Origin: Novosphingobium sp. KA1
GTDB taxonomy: Bacteria; Pseudomonadota; Alphaproteobacteria; Sphingomonadales; Sphingomonadaceae
Direction of reading: 5' to 3'
Assembly (NCBI RefSeq): GCF_017309955.1
Contig: NZ_CP021247.1
Coordinates: forward strand, 3,373,001 to 3,437,000
DNA length: 64,000 nt
This document shows, in pieces, positions 41,997-51,096 of this stretch. A program made the position numbers and the translations under genes. Under the pieces are notes generated by a model. It was given only the letters and a program-made list of their open reading frames with translations, was not told the DNA's origin and made no database searches. The first letter of the stretch is position 1, and every line of letters starts with the position of its first letter.

Positions 41997-42020
41997 CTGC
42001 GTGACGAAAGCTTCGGCGGA

Positions 42021-42326
42021 TTACGGCCGTGCGATGTCCTGCCACTTCCAGTCGTAGGTGAGCGGCGCTTCGCGGAAGGCGAAGCGGTCGATGTGCCGGG
42101 CGACCACGTCGGTCAGCCCCTGCACGTCGTCCCGGTTTTCGCCGGTGATGGCGATGGCGATGCCGGTATCCCCCGCCGCCATCGTCGCCATCGCATTGGG
42201 GAAGGTCACCGTGCCGGTGCTGCCTTCCACAGTGGTTTCGAGCTTGTGGCTCCAGTGCTTGCAGAGCTGCAGCACGTACTTCGCGCCATTGGGCGTGGCG
42301 ACCTCTGCCCCGATCGTGTGGCTCAT
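42021..42326 (-). CDS. DUF2218 family protein
   Basis: 101 residues, cytoplasmic. Matches the DUF2218 layout: VATPNGAKYVLQLCKHWSHK at the start, then a short beta sheet with GTVTFPNAMATM, ending APLTYDWKWQDI. Role unknown; in other genomes it often follows a regulator or siderophore gene. Its ATG overlaps the stop of the PadR gene by 4 bases, so they form a coupled two-gene operon and may act in one response. Confidence 0.88.
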   Translation of the reverse strand: MSHTIGAEVATPNGAKYVLQLCKHWSHKLETTVEGSTGTVTFPNAMATMAAGDTGIAIAITGENRDDVQGLTDVVARHIDRFAFREAPLTYDWKWQDIARP

Positions 42327-43093
42327 CCTTCGATCCTTTCGATCTTGCGGGTCGCCTCGTCGAGCGCATCGGCGATCTGGAGGATGATCTCGCGATCGGC
42401 ACCGTCCTTGGAAAGACGGTCGTGCACGGCCGTGCGCAGGGCATGGATGGCCCGGCGCACCGGCGCGGGATCGACCCGGTCGCGCGCCTCTGCCAGTGCC
42501 GACAGGCGGGCCTTGAGCAAGACGGCCTTCTCGGCATCGGCTTCAGCCTGCGTACGGCCTTCCCCGGTCGCCTCGTAGGACTTGCGGGCCCCCTCTTCGG
42601 CCGTGGCCGCGATCAGGCCCGCTTCTTCCATGTAGGTCAGCGCCGGATAGACCACGCCCGGGCTCGGCGCATAGTCGCCGCCCGAAAGCGCCTCGATCTC
42701 GCGGATCAGTTCATAGCCGTGACGCGGCGCCTCGACGATCAGCGCGAGCAGCAGGATCTGCAGTTCCGCCTGATCGAACAGCCGCTTGCGGCGTCCACCG
42801 CCCATCCGGCCACCGCCGGGGCCGAAACCGCCCCCGAAGCCGCCGCCAAAACCTTCACCGCGACCGCCGCGACCGCGTCCACGACCGCCGGGGAAGCCGC
42901 CCTCGAAATCGCCGCCGTCGCGGCCGAACGGTCCACGCTCCATGCCGAAACCACCGCGACCACGCATGCCGCGCGGACCGAAGCGGCCCTCACCATGGCG
43001 TTCGCCACGAAATTCACCGCGGAACTCTTCGCCGCGCCCGCCGTGTTCGCCACGACTTCCGCGACCCATGCCGCAGTTGTGATGATGCTTCAT
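42323..43093 (-). CDS. PadR family transcriptional regulator with Gly/Arg/Phe-rich N-terminus
   Basis: 256 residues from ATG 43093 (MKHHHNCGMGRG). The first 95 residues are low complexity, rich in Gly, Arg and Phe with repeated RGE, GRG and GGF units, unlike a classic PadR. The winged helix follows: FDQAELQILLLALIVEAPRH and GYELIREIEALSGGDYAPSPG, then VVYPALTYMEEAGL. The C-terminal helix serves dimerisation. An AT-rich inverted repeat lies just upstream, overlapping a likely promoter, which suggests autorepression. Coupled to DUF2218 by an ATGA overlap. Confidence 0.9.
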   Translation of the reverse strand: MKHHHNCGMGRGSRGEHGGRGEEFRGEFRGERHGEGRFGPRGMRGRGGFGMERGPFGRDGGDFEGGFPGGRGRGRGGRGEGFGGGFGGGFGPGGGRMGGGRRKRLFDQAELQILLLALIVEAPRHGYELIREIEALSGGDYAPSPGVVYPALTYMEEAGLIAATAEEGARKSYEATGEGRTQAEADAEKAVLLKARLSALAEARDRVDPAPVRRAIHALRTAVHDRLSKDGADREIILQIADALDEATRKIERIEG

Positions 43094-43129
43094 CGTTCTC
43101 TTCTCGTTTCCTATCTTCATGATGGCCTC

Positions 43130-43175
43130 AAGATATATTTTAAATCGCATTCCGCAAGAAACTAAAATGTATCTT
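43130..43175 (-). promoter_or_regulatory. candidate promoter and operator of the PadR-DUF2218 operon
   Basis: Arms aagatatatttt (43130-43141) and aaaatgtatctt (43164-43175) are inverted copies matching at 11 of 12 positions, in a markedly AT-rich patch. On the minus strand TTTAGT (43166-43161) and TAAAAT (43142-43137) are spaced by 18 bases, so each arm overlaps one promoter box. ATGTAT-type half sites fit PadR binding. Confidence 0.5.
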
Positions 43176-43276
43176 GATGTATTTTTTGAATGAGAACGCC
43201 GCTGAAGCGCGCGTTTCCGCCAAAACCGGGCATTGCCGGGTTTCCCTTTCCGTTCCGCCGTGCCTAAGACGGGGCA

Positions 43277-45997
43277 ATGGCCGCCCTCTCCATCCCTGCC
43301 CTCCACGCCAGCCACGCAGGCTCCTGGCTGCGCGAGGGTTCCGGCTCGACTCGTCCCGTTTCCAAAGGCGAGGCAGTCACCGCAGCCGCCGACACCCCGC
43401 TGCTGATCCTCAACGCCCCGCTCGTCGCCACCCGACTCGGCTACCCCGATCTGTCCGGGCTCGACCTGCTGGAACTGTTTGCCTTCGTGCACCCTGCCCG
43501 CTTTGTCGTCCCCACCGCCAAGGGGCTTGCCCACGCCCTGGGGCTCGACGAACCCAAGGGCGATGCCGAGGTGCCCAGGCTGCTTCAGGAGGCTGCCGGG
43601 GCGCTGCTGGCAACTTGCGAAAGCGACCAATGGGCCGAACGCGAAGGCGCATGGACCGGCCTGCAATCGCTGGTGCGCATGCGCTGGCCCTGGGCAGGCC
43701 TGCTCGGGGCACACATCCGCAAACCGGAACGGGCGGAGCGCTGGCTGTTCACCCGCCTGCCCGAATGGGAAGAGACGCCCGAACTGCCGCAGCCCCGCCA
43801 AATCGTGCTCGAACCCGATGCCGTGCTGCGCCGACTGGCCGAACTGACCGGCAGCAACGCCGAACAGCGCCCCACCCAGCAGGCCTATGCCGCCGAAGCG
43901 GCCTATGCCTTCGCCCCGCGCGAGGCACGTGGCCGCCCACATGTGGTGCTGGCACAGGCCGGAACCGGCATCGGCAAGACCCTCGGTTATCTCGCCCCGG
44001 CCTCGCTCTGGGCGCAGGAATCGGGCGGCACCGTCTGGGTATCGACGTATACCAAGGCGCTCCAGCGCCAGCTCCGCAAGGAAAGCCGCCGCGCCTGGCC
44101 CGAGTATCGGCCGGACGGAAGCCAGCCCGTGGTCGTGCGCAAGGGCCGCGAGAACTACCTCTGCCTGCTGAACCTCGAAGACGCGCTGCAAGGCGGCTTT
44201 GCGGGCCGCGCCGCGATCATGGCGCAACTCGTCGCACGCTGGGCCGCCTATTCGCAGGATGGCGACATGATCGGCGGCGACCTGCCGGGCTGGCTCGGCA
44301 CGCTGTTCCGCCAGCGCGGCATCACTGCGCTGACCGACCGGCGCGGTGAATGCGTCTACGCCGGCTGCCCGCATTTCCGCAAATGCTTCATCGAGCGCGC
44401 CACCCGCGCCAGCGTCGGCGCCGACCTCGTGATCGGCAATCACGCGCTTGTCATGATCAACGCCGCGCGCGGGCGCGATCAGGCCTCCCGCCCTACCCGC
44501 GTGGTGTTCGACGAAGGCCATCACGTTTTCGACGCCGCCGATTCCACGTTCGCCGCCGCGCTCACCGGCGCCGAGGCCATCGAACTGCGCCGCTGGGTGA
44601 TCGGCCCCGAAAAGAACGCGCGTGGCCGCCGCCGCGGCCTCTCCGCCCGCCTTGCCGACGTCGCCAGTTATGACGAGGCCGGGGCCAAGGCCATCACCGC
44701 CGCCTGCGCCGCCGCCGAGTCCCTACCCGGCGACAGCTGGATGCAGCGCATCGTCGACGGCGCGCCCTCCGGCCCGCTGGAAGAGCTGTTCGCCGCCGCC
44801 CGCGCCACCGTCTACGCCCGCGACGAGAGCGGCGGACAGGAAGCGGGCTACGGCCTCGAAACCGAAGCCGCGGGCCTCGACGGCCCCTTCGTCGAACGCG
44901 CCGAGGCCGCGCGCGAGGCTCTGGCTGAACTGCGGCAGCCGCTGATGCGGCTTGGCCTGCGGCTCGAGGCCCTGCTCGAGGACGGGCCGGACTGGCTCGA
45001 CGGCCCCGGCCGCGCCCGTATCGAAGGCGCCCGCCAATCGCTCGGCTGGCGGATCGACCTGCTCTCGGCATGGGAAACGATGCTGGCCCGGCTCAGCGGC
45101 CCCGCCGATCCCGAATATGTTGACTGGCTGGCGGTCGACCGGTCCGACGCGCGCGAATACGATATCGGCATCCACCGCCACTGGCTCGATCCGATGAAGC
45201 CGTTCGCCAGTGTCGTGCTGGAACCGGCCCATGGCGTGGTCATGACCTCGGCCACGCTGCGCGACGGCGAAGGCTGGGAAAAGGCGATCAAGCGCTCGGG
45301 CGTGCCCTATATCGAAGTCACCCCGAAACTCTCCGAACATCTCAGCCCCTTCGACTATGCCGAGCAGGCCGAAGTGCTGATCGTCAACGACATCCCGCGC
45401 GGCGACATTCCCGCGCTCGCCGGTGCCTACGGCCGGTTGATCGAGGCTTCGGGAGGCGGCGTGCTCGGCCTGTTCACCGCGATCCGCCGCCTGCGCGCCG
45501 TGCATGGACGCATCGCCGACCGCCTCGCACGCGGAGGCCTGCCGCTCTACGCCCAGCATGTCGATCCGATCGACACCGGCACGCTGGTCGACATTTTCCG
45601 CGACGATCCCGCCGCCTCGCTGCTGGGTACCGATGCCCTGCGCGACGGCGTGGACGTGCCCGGCCATTCGCTGCGGCTTGTCGTCATGGAGCAAGTGCCA
45701 TGGCCGCGCCCCACCATCCTGCACCGCGCGCGGCGGCTGGCCGGGGGCGGCTCGTCCTACGACGACGGCCTGATCCGCGCCAAGCTGGCGCAGGCGTTCG
45801 GCCGTCTTATCCGCAGCCGCGGCGACCGCGGCCATTTTGTCGTCCTCTCCTCGGCCTTCCCTTCGCGCCTCCTGAGCGCGTTCCCGAAGGGCACGCCGGT
45901 TCATCGGATTTCACTGGAAGAAGCCTTGCATCGCGTGGCCGCAAGTGTTTCAGGGGAAACCGTCAAGGACGGCAATCACGCCCGCCCGCCGGTTTGA
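43277..45997 (+). CDS. DinG/XPD-like iron-sulfur DNA helicase
   Basis: 906 residues, superfamily 2 helicase of the DinG type. Walker A is AQAGTGIGKTLGYL (residues 227-240). Four cysteines that would bind a 4Fe-4S cluster are at about 296, 359, 364 and 370 (NYLCLL, ECVYAGCPHFRKC). The Walker B box is DEGH (412-415) rather than DEAH. Helicase motif VI appears in KLAQAFGRLIRSRGDRGHF. The first 200 residues have no domain I recognise. No good Shine-Dalgarno precedes ATG 43277, so the start may be off. SixA-like gene follows 27 bases later. Confidence 0.92.
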   Translation: MAALSIPALHASHAGSWLREGSGSTRPVSKGEAVTAAADTPLLILNAPLVATRLGYPDLSGLDLLELFAFVHPARFVVPTAKGLAHALGLDEPKGDAEVPRLLQEAAGALLATCESDQWAEREGAWTGLQSLVRMRWPWAGLLGAHIRKPERAERWLFTRLPEWEETPELPQPRQIVLEPDAVLRRLAELTGSNAEQRPTQQAYAAEAAYAFAPREARGRPHVVLAQAGTGIGKTLGYLAPASLWAQESGGTVWVSTYTKALQRQLRKESRRAWPEYRPDGSQPVVVRKGRENYLCLLNLEDALQGGFAGRAAIMAQLVARWAAYSQDGDMIGGDLPGWLGTLFRQRGITALTDRRGECVYAGCPHFRKCFIERATRASVGADLVIGNHALVMINAARGRDQASRPTRVVFDEGHHVFDAADSTFAAALTGAEAIELRRWVIGPEKNARGRRRGLSARLADVASYDEAGAKAITAACAAAESLPGDSWMQRIVDGAPSGPLEELFAAARATVYARDESGGQEAGYGLETEAAGLDGPFVERAEAAREALAELRQPLMRLGLRLEALLEDGPDWLDGPGRARIEGARQSLGWRIDLLSAWETMLARLSGPADPEYVDWLAVDRSDAREYDIGIHRHWLDPMKPFASVVLEPAHGVVMTSATLRDGEGWEKAIKRSGVPYIEVTPKLSEHLSPFDYAEQAEVLIVNDIPRGDIPALAGAYGRLIEASGGGVLGLFTAIRRLRAVHGRIADRLARGGLPLYAQHVDPIDTGTLVDIFRDDPAASLLGTDALRDGVDVPGHSLRLVVMEQVPWPRPTILHRARRLAGGGSSYDDGLIRAKLAQAFGRLIRSRGDRGHFVVLSSAFPSRLLSAFPKGTPVHRISLEEALHRVAASVSGETVKDGNHARPPV

Positions 45998-46024
45998 CCC
46001 GTTCAGTGTGAGCTTGATCCCCGC

Positions 46025-46570
46025 ATGAAAACTCTCGGCATTTTCAGGCACGCCAAATCCGACTGGAACGACGCCCGCCTTCGGGATTTCGACCGTCCGC
46101 TCAACAAGCGCGGACGCAAGGGCGCGGCCTTGATGGGCCTGCACATCCGTGACCACGCGGTGAAATGGAACCGCATCCTCGCCTCTCCGGCGGTGCGCGC
46201 CGCGCAGACGATCGAACTGGCCGAGGAAGCTGCCGGCGAATCGCCGCCGATCACCTGGGACCGCCGCCTCTATCTCGCCAGTTCGGCCATTCTCATGGAC
46301 CTGCTGCGCGAGCAGACCACCGATCCCCGCACGCTCATGCTTGTCGGCCACAATCCGGGCCTCGAAGACCTGATCTTCGACCTCGTGCCCGACGACGGGT
46401 CGAGTCCGATGCGGGACATGGTCGAGGAGAAGTTTCCGACCGCCGCCTTTGCCGTGATCGAACTGGACATCGAATCCTGGAGCGAGATTACCGAAGGCTG
46501 CGGCCGACTGGTGCACCTCACCCGCCCGCGCGACCTGGACCCAGAACTGGGCCCGCAGATCGAATTCTGA
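46025..46570 (+). CDS. SixA-like phosphohistidine phosphatase
   Basis: 181 residues of the histidine phosphatase superfamily. The catalytic RHG-type motif is LGIFRHAKSDWND near residue 8, with RHA in place of RHG as in SixA. The second catalytic His is in LMLVGHNPGLEDL near residue 115. SixA dephosphorylates phosphohistidine on signalling or PTS proteins. It is 27 bases after the helicase gene, perhaps cotranscribed, and converges with merR. Confidence 0.9.
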   Translation: MKTLGIFRHAKSDWNDARLRDFDRPLNKRGRKGAALMGLHIRDHAVKWNRILASPAVRAAQTIELAEEAAGESPPITWDRRLYLASSAILMDLLREQTTDPRTLMLVGHNPGLEDLIFDLVPDDGSSPMRDMVEEKFPTAAFAVIELDIESWSEITEGCGRLVHLTRPRDLDPELGPQIEF

Positions 46571-46616
46571 TGGGCAGCAGGGGCCTCGCGCCGCGCTGAT
46601 CAGGACAAATGCAACC

Positions 46617-47045
46617 TCAGGCGGCCAGGGCCGCTGCCAGCTTGTCGCGGATGGCGCGCAGCCGCGCGAGACGTTCGGGCGAAATATCCGCTACGGGCGA
46701 CGCGGGTTCTGAAGCCGGAGCCGCTCGCAGCCCCGTCGCTTCCGGCACGGTTCCACCTTCCAGCGCCTGCCGGGCACCGCGCAGGGTATACCCCTCGCGG
46801 TGAACCAAACGGTCGATCTCGGCGATCAAGGCAACGTCTTCCGGCCGATAATAGCGGCGTCCACCCGCCCGCTTGATCGGCTGAAGCGCCGGAAACTGCT
46901 CTTCCCAATAACGCAGCACGTGCTGGCGCACGCCCAGAGCCTTGGTCACTTCGCCAATCGTGCGCAGCGCATCCGCCGCCTTCCCATCGTCAAAACGAGA
47001 AAGCGGCGCTTGCGACACCGGATCACGATCCGGATTCTGAGACAT
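46617..47045 (-). CDS. MerR family transcriptional regulator
   Basis: 142 residues. A winged helix-turn-helix at residues 28-95: TIGEVTKALGVRQHVLRYWE, then RRYYRPEDVALIAEIDRLVH and EGYTLRGARQALEG. The short C-terminal tail is charged and helical. No metal-binding cysteines, so not a metal sensor. This MerR-like gene right after ihfA is a conserved pairing in alphaproteobacteria; its regulon is not known to me. Confidence 0.92.
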   Translation of the reverse strand: MSQNPDRDPVSQAPLSRFDDGKAADALRTIGEVTKALGVRQHVLRYWEEQFPALQPIKRAGGRRYYRPEDVALIAEIDRLVHREGYTLRGARQALEGGTVPEATGLRAAPASEPASPVADISPERLARLRAIRDKLAAALAA

Positions 47046-47088
47046 GAAATTCGCTCCTTACGGGCCACCGCCCCCAGAGCGGCCATGG

Positions 47089-47385
47089 TCAGACTTGCGC
47101 GATGCGATCCTTGAGCATCTGGCTGGCACGGAACGTCATCACCCGACGCGGCGTGATGGGCACCTCAATCCCTGTCTTGGGATTTCGACCGATACGTTCA
47201 CCCTTGTCCCGCAACAAAAACGTACCGAAACCGGAGATCTTGACGTTCTCCCCATCGGTCAATGCGTTGGACATATGCTGAAGAATGGCTTCGACCATAC
47301 CAAGCGATTCTGCCCGTGACAGGCCCAACCGGCGATGGATGGCTTCCGCGATCTCAGCCCTTGTCAATGTTTCCGTGGAGCGCAT
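47089..47385 (-). CDS. ihfA: integration host factor subunit alpha
   Basis: DNA-bending protein, heterodimer with IhfB. 98 residues from ATG 47385. Signature [20 protein letters not shown] at the start and the DNA-binding arm [19 protein letters not shown] near residue 70. It is downstream of fabH and 43 bases upstream of merR. A near-consensus promoter lies upstream, between fabH and ihfA. Confidence 0.96.
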   Translation of the reverse strand: MRSTETLTRAEIAEAIHRRLGLSRAESLGMVEAILQHMSNALTDGENVKISGFGTFLLRDKGERIGRNPKTGIEVPITPRRVMTFRASQMLKDRIAQV

Positions 47386-47422
47386 ACCACCACATCCCCT
47401 TCGAGCCCGAACCCCCATGACG

Positions 47423-47450
47423 ATAATATGAAAAAATGAGGGAAAAGCAA
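47423..47450 (-). promoter_or_regulatory. candidate sigma-70 promoter of ihfA
   Basis: On the minus strand TTGCTT (47450-47445), 16 bases, then TATTAT (47428-47423). It would start RNA about 30-35 bases before the ihfA ATG. Confidence 0.5.
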
Positions 47451-47496
47451 TGCTCGACGCAGGAGACTGCGCCGATTTGAAACAGGCTCTACGGAA

Positions 47497-48468
47497 TTAC
47501 ATCCGGATCAGGCTGGCACCCCAGGTAAAGCCGCCGCCCATCGCTTCCAGCACGACCAGGTCGCCCTTCACGATTCGGCCGTCCCGCACCGCCTGATCGA
47601 GCGCCAGCGGCACCGATGCAGCGGAGGTATTGGCGTGCTGGGAGACCGTCATCACCACCTTTTCGGCGGGAAGATTGAGCTTGCGCGCGGTCGCATCGAG
47701 AATGCGGGCATTGGCCTGATGCGGCACCAGCCAGTCGATGTCCTGCGCGGTGTGACCGGTTTCGGTCAGCACTTCCTCAAGCACTTCGGCGAGATTCGTC
47801 ACCGCGTGACGGAACACCTCGCGGCCTTTCATGCGCAACTTGCCAACGGTTCCCGTCGTCGACGGTCCGCCATCGACGAACAGAAGCTGGTTATGCGCGC
47901 CATCGGCATGCAGACGGGTGGCAAGCACACCGCGCGGCTTCTCGCCGTCTTCCTGCTCCTGCGCTTCAAGCACGATCGCGCCCGCGCCGTCGCCAAAAAG
48001 CACGCACGTCGTGCGGTCTTCCCAGTCAAGAATCCGGCTGAAAGTTTCCGAACCGATCACCAGCGCACGCTGGGCCATGCCCGAGCGCAGCATCGAATCG
48101 GCAACACCAACCGCGTAGAGGAAACCCGAGCAGACAGCCGCCACGTCAAAGGCGATACCGCCGCGGCAGCCGAGATTGGCCTGGACGATCGTGGCGGTGG
48201 CCGGGAACGTCTGGTCCGGGGTGGCCGTTGCCAGCACGATGAGATCGATCGACGCGGCGTCGATGCCGGCTGCCTCGATCGCCTTGCGGGCGGCATCGGT
48301 GGCCAGGCTCGACGTCGTCTCGTCGGCATCGGCGATGTGACGGTTGGAGATGCCGGTACGCTCGACGATCCATTCGTCGCTGGTATCGACCTTCTCTGCC
48401 AGTTCTGCGTTGCTGACCGCGCGGCGCGGCAGGGCCGAGCCCGTGCCGACGATGACCGAACGCCGCAT
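47497..48468 (-). CDS. fabH: beta-ketoacyl-ACP synthase III
   Basis: Initiates fatty-acid synthesis by condensing acetyl-CoA with malonyl-ACP. 323 residues. Catalytic triad: Cys in [13 protein letters not shown] near residue 113, His in [11 protein letters not shown] near 250, Asn in [13 protein letters not shown] near 280. Its start overlaps the plsX stop by one base (TGATG), so translation is coupled. Confidence 0.97.
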   Translation of the reverse strand: MRRSVIVGTGSALPRRAVSNAELAEKVDTSDEWIVERTGISNRHIADADETTSSLATDAARKAIEAAGIDAASIDLIVLATATPDQTFPATATIVQANLGCRGGIAFDVAAVCSGFLYAVGVADSMLRSGMAQRALVIGSETFSRILDWEDRTTCVLFGDGAGAIVLEAQEQEDGEKPRGVLATRLHADGAHNQLLFVDGGPSTTGTVGKLRMKGREVFRHAVTNLAEVLEEVLTETGHTAQDIDWLVPHQANARILDATARKLNLPAEKVVMTVSQHANTSAASVPLALDQAVRDGRIVKGDLVVLEAMGGGFTWGASLIRM

Positions 48469-49529
48469 CAGGCGCGCTCTTCCTGGACGCGCGTCTTGCG
48501 CAGGGACGTCCCACCCATACGGGCGAGGTCGGCGGAAATCCGCTCGGTCACATTTTCCTCCAGGAGTCGCGCAGTCACCGCGACGGCATTGGCGACCCCG
48601 GCAGCATTGGCGCCGCCATGGCTTTTCACCACGATACCGTTGAGACCCAGGAAAACTGCGCCGTTATGATTATTGGGATCGAGATGGTGCTTGAGCAGTT
48701 CGGTGGCCGGCTTCGAGATCAGGAACCCGATCTTCGAGCGCAGCGAACTGGTGAAGCCCCGACGCAGCAGGTCGGCGACGAAACGGGCCGTACCCTCCAC
48801 CGCCTTCAGCGCGACATTGCCCGAGAAACCGTCGGTCACGACGACATCCATGTCGCCGCGGCCCAGCTTGTCGGCCTCGGTGAAACCGTCGAAGGACATG
48901 GACAGGTCGGCGGCGGAAGCCTTGAGCATCGCAGCCGCATCGCGCAGCATTTCGGTGCCCTTGGTTTCCTCGGTGCCGATATTCAGCAGACGCACGCGCG
49001 GCTGCTCGCGCCCCGTGGCGACGCGGGCATAGGCAGCGCCCATGATCGCGAACTGCACGAGATTGCGCGCATCGCATTCCGCATTGGCGCCAAGGTCGAG
49101 CATGACGAGGTCATGGTCTTCCAGCGTCGGCAGCAAGGCGGCAAGCGCGGGCCGGTCGATACCGGGCATCGTGCGCAGCGAGAGCTTGGCAATCGCCATC
49201 AGCGCGCCGGTATTACCGGCGCTGACGGCGGCTCCGGCGTCACCCGCCTTCACCGCCTCGATAGCGCGCCCCATCGACGTACCCTTGGCCCGGCGCAAGG
49301 CCTGGCTGGGCTTGTCCTCACCGCTGATGACGCCTTCGGTATGCAGGATTTCGGAGCTGGCCCTGAGGTTGGGATGAGCCTCAAGTGCGGATTTGATCCG
49401 CGGCTCGTCCCCCACCAGCAGGAACTTGAACTGGTCATGGCGACGGCGCGCAAGTGCGGCGCCCTCGATCATGACGCGCACACCTTCGTCGCCGCCCATC
49501 GCATCGATAGCGATACGCGGCAGACTCAT
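48468..49529 (-). CDS. plsX: phosphate acyltransferase PlsX
   Basis: Makes acyl-phosphate from acyl-ACP for phospholipid synthesis. 353 residues from ATG 49529. Recognised by [20 protein letters not shown], the [20 protein letters not shown] segment and the C-terminal YGGA-like block [20 protein letters not shown]. Between rpmF and fabH, as in many proteobacteria. Confidence 0.97.
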   Translation of the reverse strand: MSLPRIAIDAMGGDEGVRVMIEGAALARRRHDQFKFLLVGDEPRIKSALEAHPNLRASSEILHTEGVISGEDKPSQALRRAKGTSMGRAIEAVKAGDAGAAVSAGNTGALMAIAKLSLRTMPGIDRPALAALLPTLEDHDLVMLDLGANAECDARNLVQFAIMGAAYARVATGREQPRVRLLNIGTEETKGTEMLRDAAAMLKASAADLSMSFDGFTEADKLGRGDMDVVVTDGFSGNVALKAVEGTARFVADLLRRGFTSSLRSKIGFLISKPATELLKHHLDPNNHNGAVFLGLNGIVVKSHGGANAAGVANAVAVTARLLEENVTERISADLARMGGTSLRKTRVQEERA

Positions 49530-49557
49530 GCTTTTTCTCCGAAACTCGTCTTTGGTC

Positions 49558-49737
49558 TTAGACTTCGACCGCGACGATTTCGCGACCGTTGTAGTGACCG
49601 CAAGCGTTGCACAGGTTGTGCGGACGCTTGAGTTCGCCACAGTTCGGGCACTCGTGGAAAGCTTCGACCTTCAGCGCATCATGGCTGCGGCGCATGCCAC
49701 GGCGGGACGGGGTGGTCTTTCTTTTAGGGACAGCCAT
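49558..49737 (-). CDS. rpmF: 50S ribosomal protein L32
   Basis: 59 residues, too short for many gene finders. It starts [20 protein letters not shown] and contains a four-cysteine zinc ribbon ([19 protein letters not shown]), so it is the zinc-bound form. 28 bases upstream of plsX. The ATG at 49737 lies after a leader with a terminator-like hairpin. Confidence 0.97.
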   Translation of the reverse strand: MAVPKRKTTPSRRGMRRSHDALKVEAFHECPNCGELKRPHNLCNACGHYNGREIVAVEV

Positions 49738-49770
49738 TTCGGCACCTGTTCCTGAAACTGGATTAATGTC

Positions 49771-49811
49771 AAAAAGGCCGCCGGGAACCGTTTTCGCGGA
49801 CCGGCGGCTTG
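49771..49811 (-). promoter_or_regulatory. terminator-like hairpin in the rpmF leader
   Basis: On the minus strand the arms gccgccgg (49808-49801) and ccggcggc (49784-49777) enclose about 16 bases and run directly into five T residues (49775-49771). It lies 34 bases before the rpmF ATG and just downstream of a likely promoter. A premature terminator in front of rpmF-plsX-fabH would be a control element. Confidence 0.5.
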
Positions 49812-49821
49812 CGAAGGCGCG

Positions 49822-49849
49822 CCTATAACCGATTTCTCACCAGTTGCAA
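49822..49849 (-). promoter_or_regulatory. candidate promoter of rpmF-plsX-fabH
   Basis: On the minus strand TTGCAA (49849-49844), 16 bases, TATAGG (49827-49822). Predicted start near 49815, giving an 80-base leader that contains the hairpin at 49771-49811. Confidence 0.45.
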
Positions 49850-49902
49850 CCCGTTCGTCCCCGCAGCAAGAACGCGAAATCGACAAAGGGGAAAACGAGC
49901 CC

Positions 49903-50295
49903 ATGATTCTTCAAACCACGCTGTGCCTTGCGGCGGCAGCGGCCGTCATCACTTTCTGGCACATAGCACGTATCGGCCAGCTGCGCATGCGCGAGAAGGT
50001 CCTTTTCGGTGACGGCGGCCACGACCTGCTGTCGCGCCGCATGCGCGCCCAGCTCAATTTCGTGGAAAGCACACCCTTCGTGCTGATCCTCGTTGCCGCC
50101 ATAGAAATGACCGGAAAGGCGGGCCCCTGGCTCGCCATCGTCGGTGCGGTCTTCATGCTGGGACGCGTCTCGCATGGCCTTGGCATGGACATCCCCAAGC
50201 CCAACCTGCTTCGCATGGCCGGCGTACTTGTCACCGTGCTCACGCTGCTGGGGCTTTCGGTAATGGCCGTGCTGATCGCGCTGGGCCGCTTCTGA
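49903..50295 (+). CDS. MAPEG family membrane protein
   Basis: 130 residues with four hydrophobic helices. The family core RIGQLRMREKVLFGDGGHDL and RMRAQLNFVESTPF (Asn and Glu conserved) lies after helix one; GRVSHGLGM follows. MAPEG proteins are glutathione-dependent transferases or uncharacterised relatives; this bacterial subgroup has no proven substrate. Monocistronic, followed by a terminator. Confidence 0.9.
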   Translation: MILQTTLCLAAAAAVITFWHIARIGQLRMREKVLFGDGGHDLLSRRMRAQLNFVESTPFVLILVAAIEMTGKAGPWLAIVGAVFMLGRVSHGLGMDIPKPNLLRMAGVLVTVLTLLGLSVMAVLIALGRF

Positions 50296-50318
50296 TCCTG
50301 CCGCGCAGGGCAGGCAAA

Positions 50319-50353
50319 CAAAAAGGGCGCCGGTCGGACCGGCGCCCTTTTCA
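50319..50353. terminator. bidirectional terminator between MAPEG and metallo-hydrolase genes
   Basis: Thirteen-bp perfect stem (50321-50333 with 50339-50351, arm aaaagggcgccgg), 5-base loop, A run and T run on the two sides. Confidence 0.9.
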
Positions 50354-50371
50354 TTTAATCCACCGCAAAGA

Positions 50372-51055
50372 TCACGCCGGCAGGCCGCGCTCCAGCGCCG
50401 CATCACCGACATAGGGATTCGTCCGGCGCTCATCCCCAAACGTGCTGATCGGACCGTGCCCCGGCACAAACGTCACATCGTCGCCGAGCGGCCAGAGCCC
50501 GGTGGTAATCGAGTTGACGAGATCCTCGAGGTTCCCGCGCGGGAAGTCCCAGCGACCGATTCCGCCCTGGAACAGGACATCGCCCACCATCGCGAACTTG
50601 CTCGGCGCATGGTGGAAGATCACGTGGCCCGGCGTGTGTCCGGGACAATGGACAACATCGAGTTCCAGCTCGCCCACCGTCACTTTATCGCCATTCTCGA
50701 GCCAACGATCGGGCTCGAAAGTATGCGCCTCCATGTTCCAGCGCGGACCGTCGTCATTAAGCTGCGCGATCCAGAACCGGTCCTCCTCCTGCGGGCCTTC
50801 GATCGGCACGCCCATTTCCTTGGCGAACACGCCCGCCATGCCGCAGTGGTCGAGATGACCATGGGTGACGAGAATCTTCTCCAGCGTCACCCCGGTCTTC
50901 TCCAGCGCCTGACGCAGCTTGGGCAAGTCTCCCCCGGGATCGACAAAGGCGCCGCGCATCGTCCTGGTGCACCACAGGAGCGTGCAATTCTGCTGGAGCG
51001 GCGTGACGGGAATGATTCCCACCCGCATCGGACGTTCGTCGGCAGTTTCGGTCAT
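50372..51055 (-). CDS. metallo-beta-lactamase fold hydrolase (glyoxalase II-like)
   Basis: 227 residues from ATG 51055. Zinc motif THGHLDHCGMAG near residue 62, further ligands in CPGHTPGHVIF and the C-terminal FVPGHGPISTFGDER. The family includes glyoxalase II and related thioesterases; the compact size without a full C-terminal helical domain points to the YcbL-type. It ends a short minus-strand pair with the S24 peptidase, 41 bases apart. Confidence 0.9.
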   Translation of the reverse strand: MTETADERPMRVGIIPVTPLQQNCTLLWCTRTMRGAFVDPGGDLPKLRQALEKTGVTLEKILVTHGHLDHCGMAGVFAKEMGVPIEGPQEEDRFWIAQLNDDGPRWNMEAHTFEPDRWLENGDKVTVGELELDVVHCPGHTPGHVIFHHAPSKFAMVGDVLFQGGIGRWDFPRGNLEDLVNSITTGLWPLGDDVTFVPGHGPISTFGDERRTNPYVGDAALERGLPA

Positions 51056-51096
51056 GCCGCACGAGATGGCCGCAAGCCGCCCTGAATGCAACTGCG

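Noticed and set aside
42323..44524. 733-residue extension of the PadR frame
   Set aside because: The upstream part is antisense to the helicase gene; ATG 43093 with a ribosome site and an operator just upstream fits the real start.
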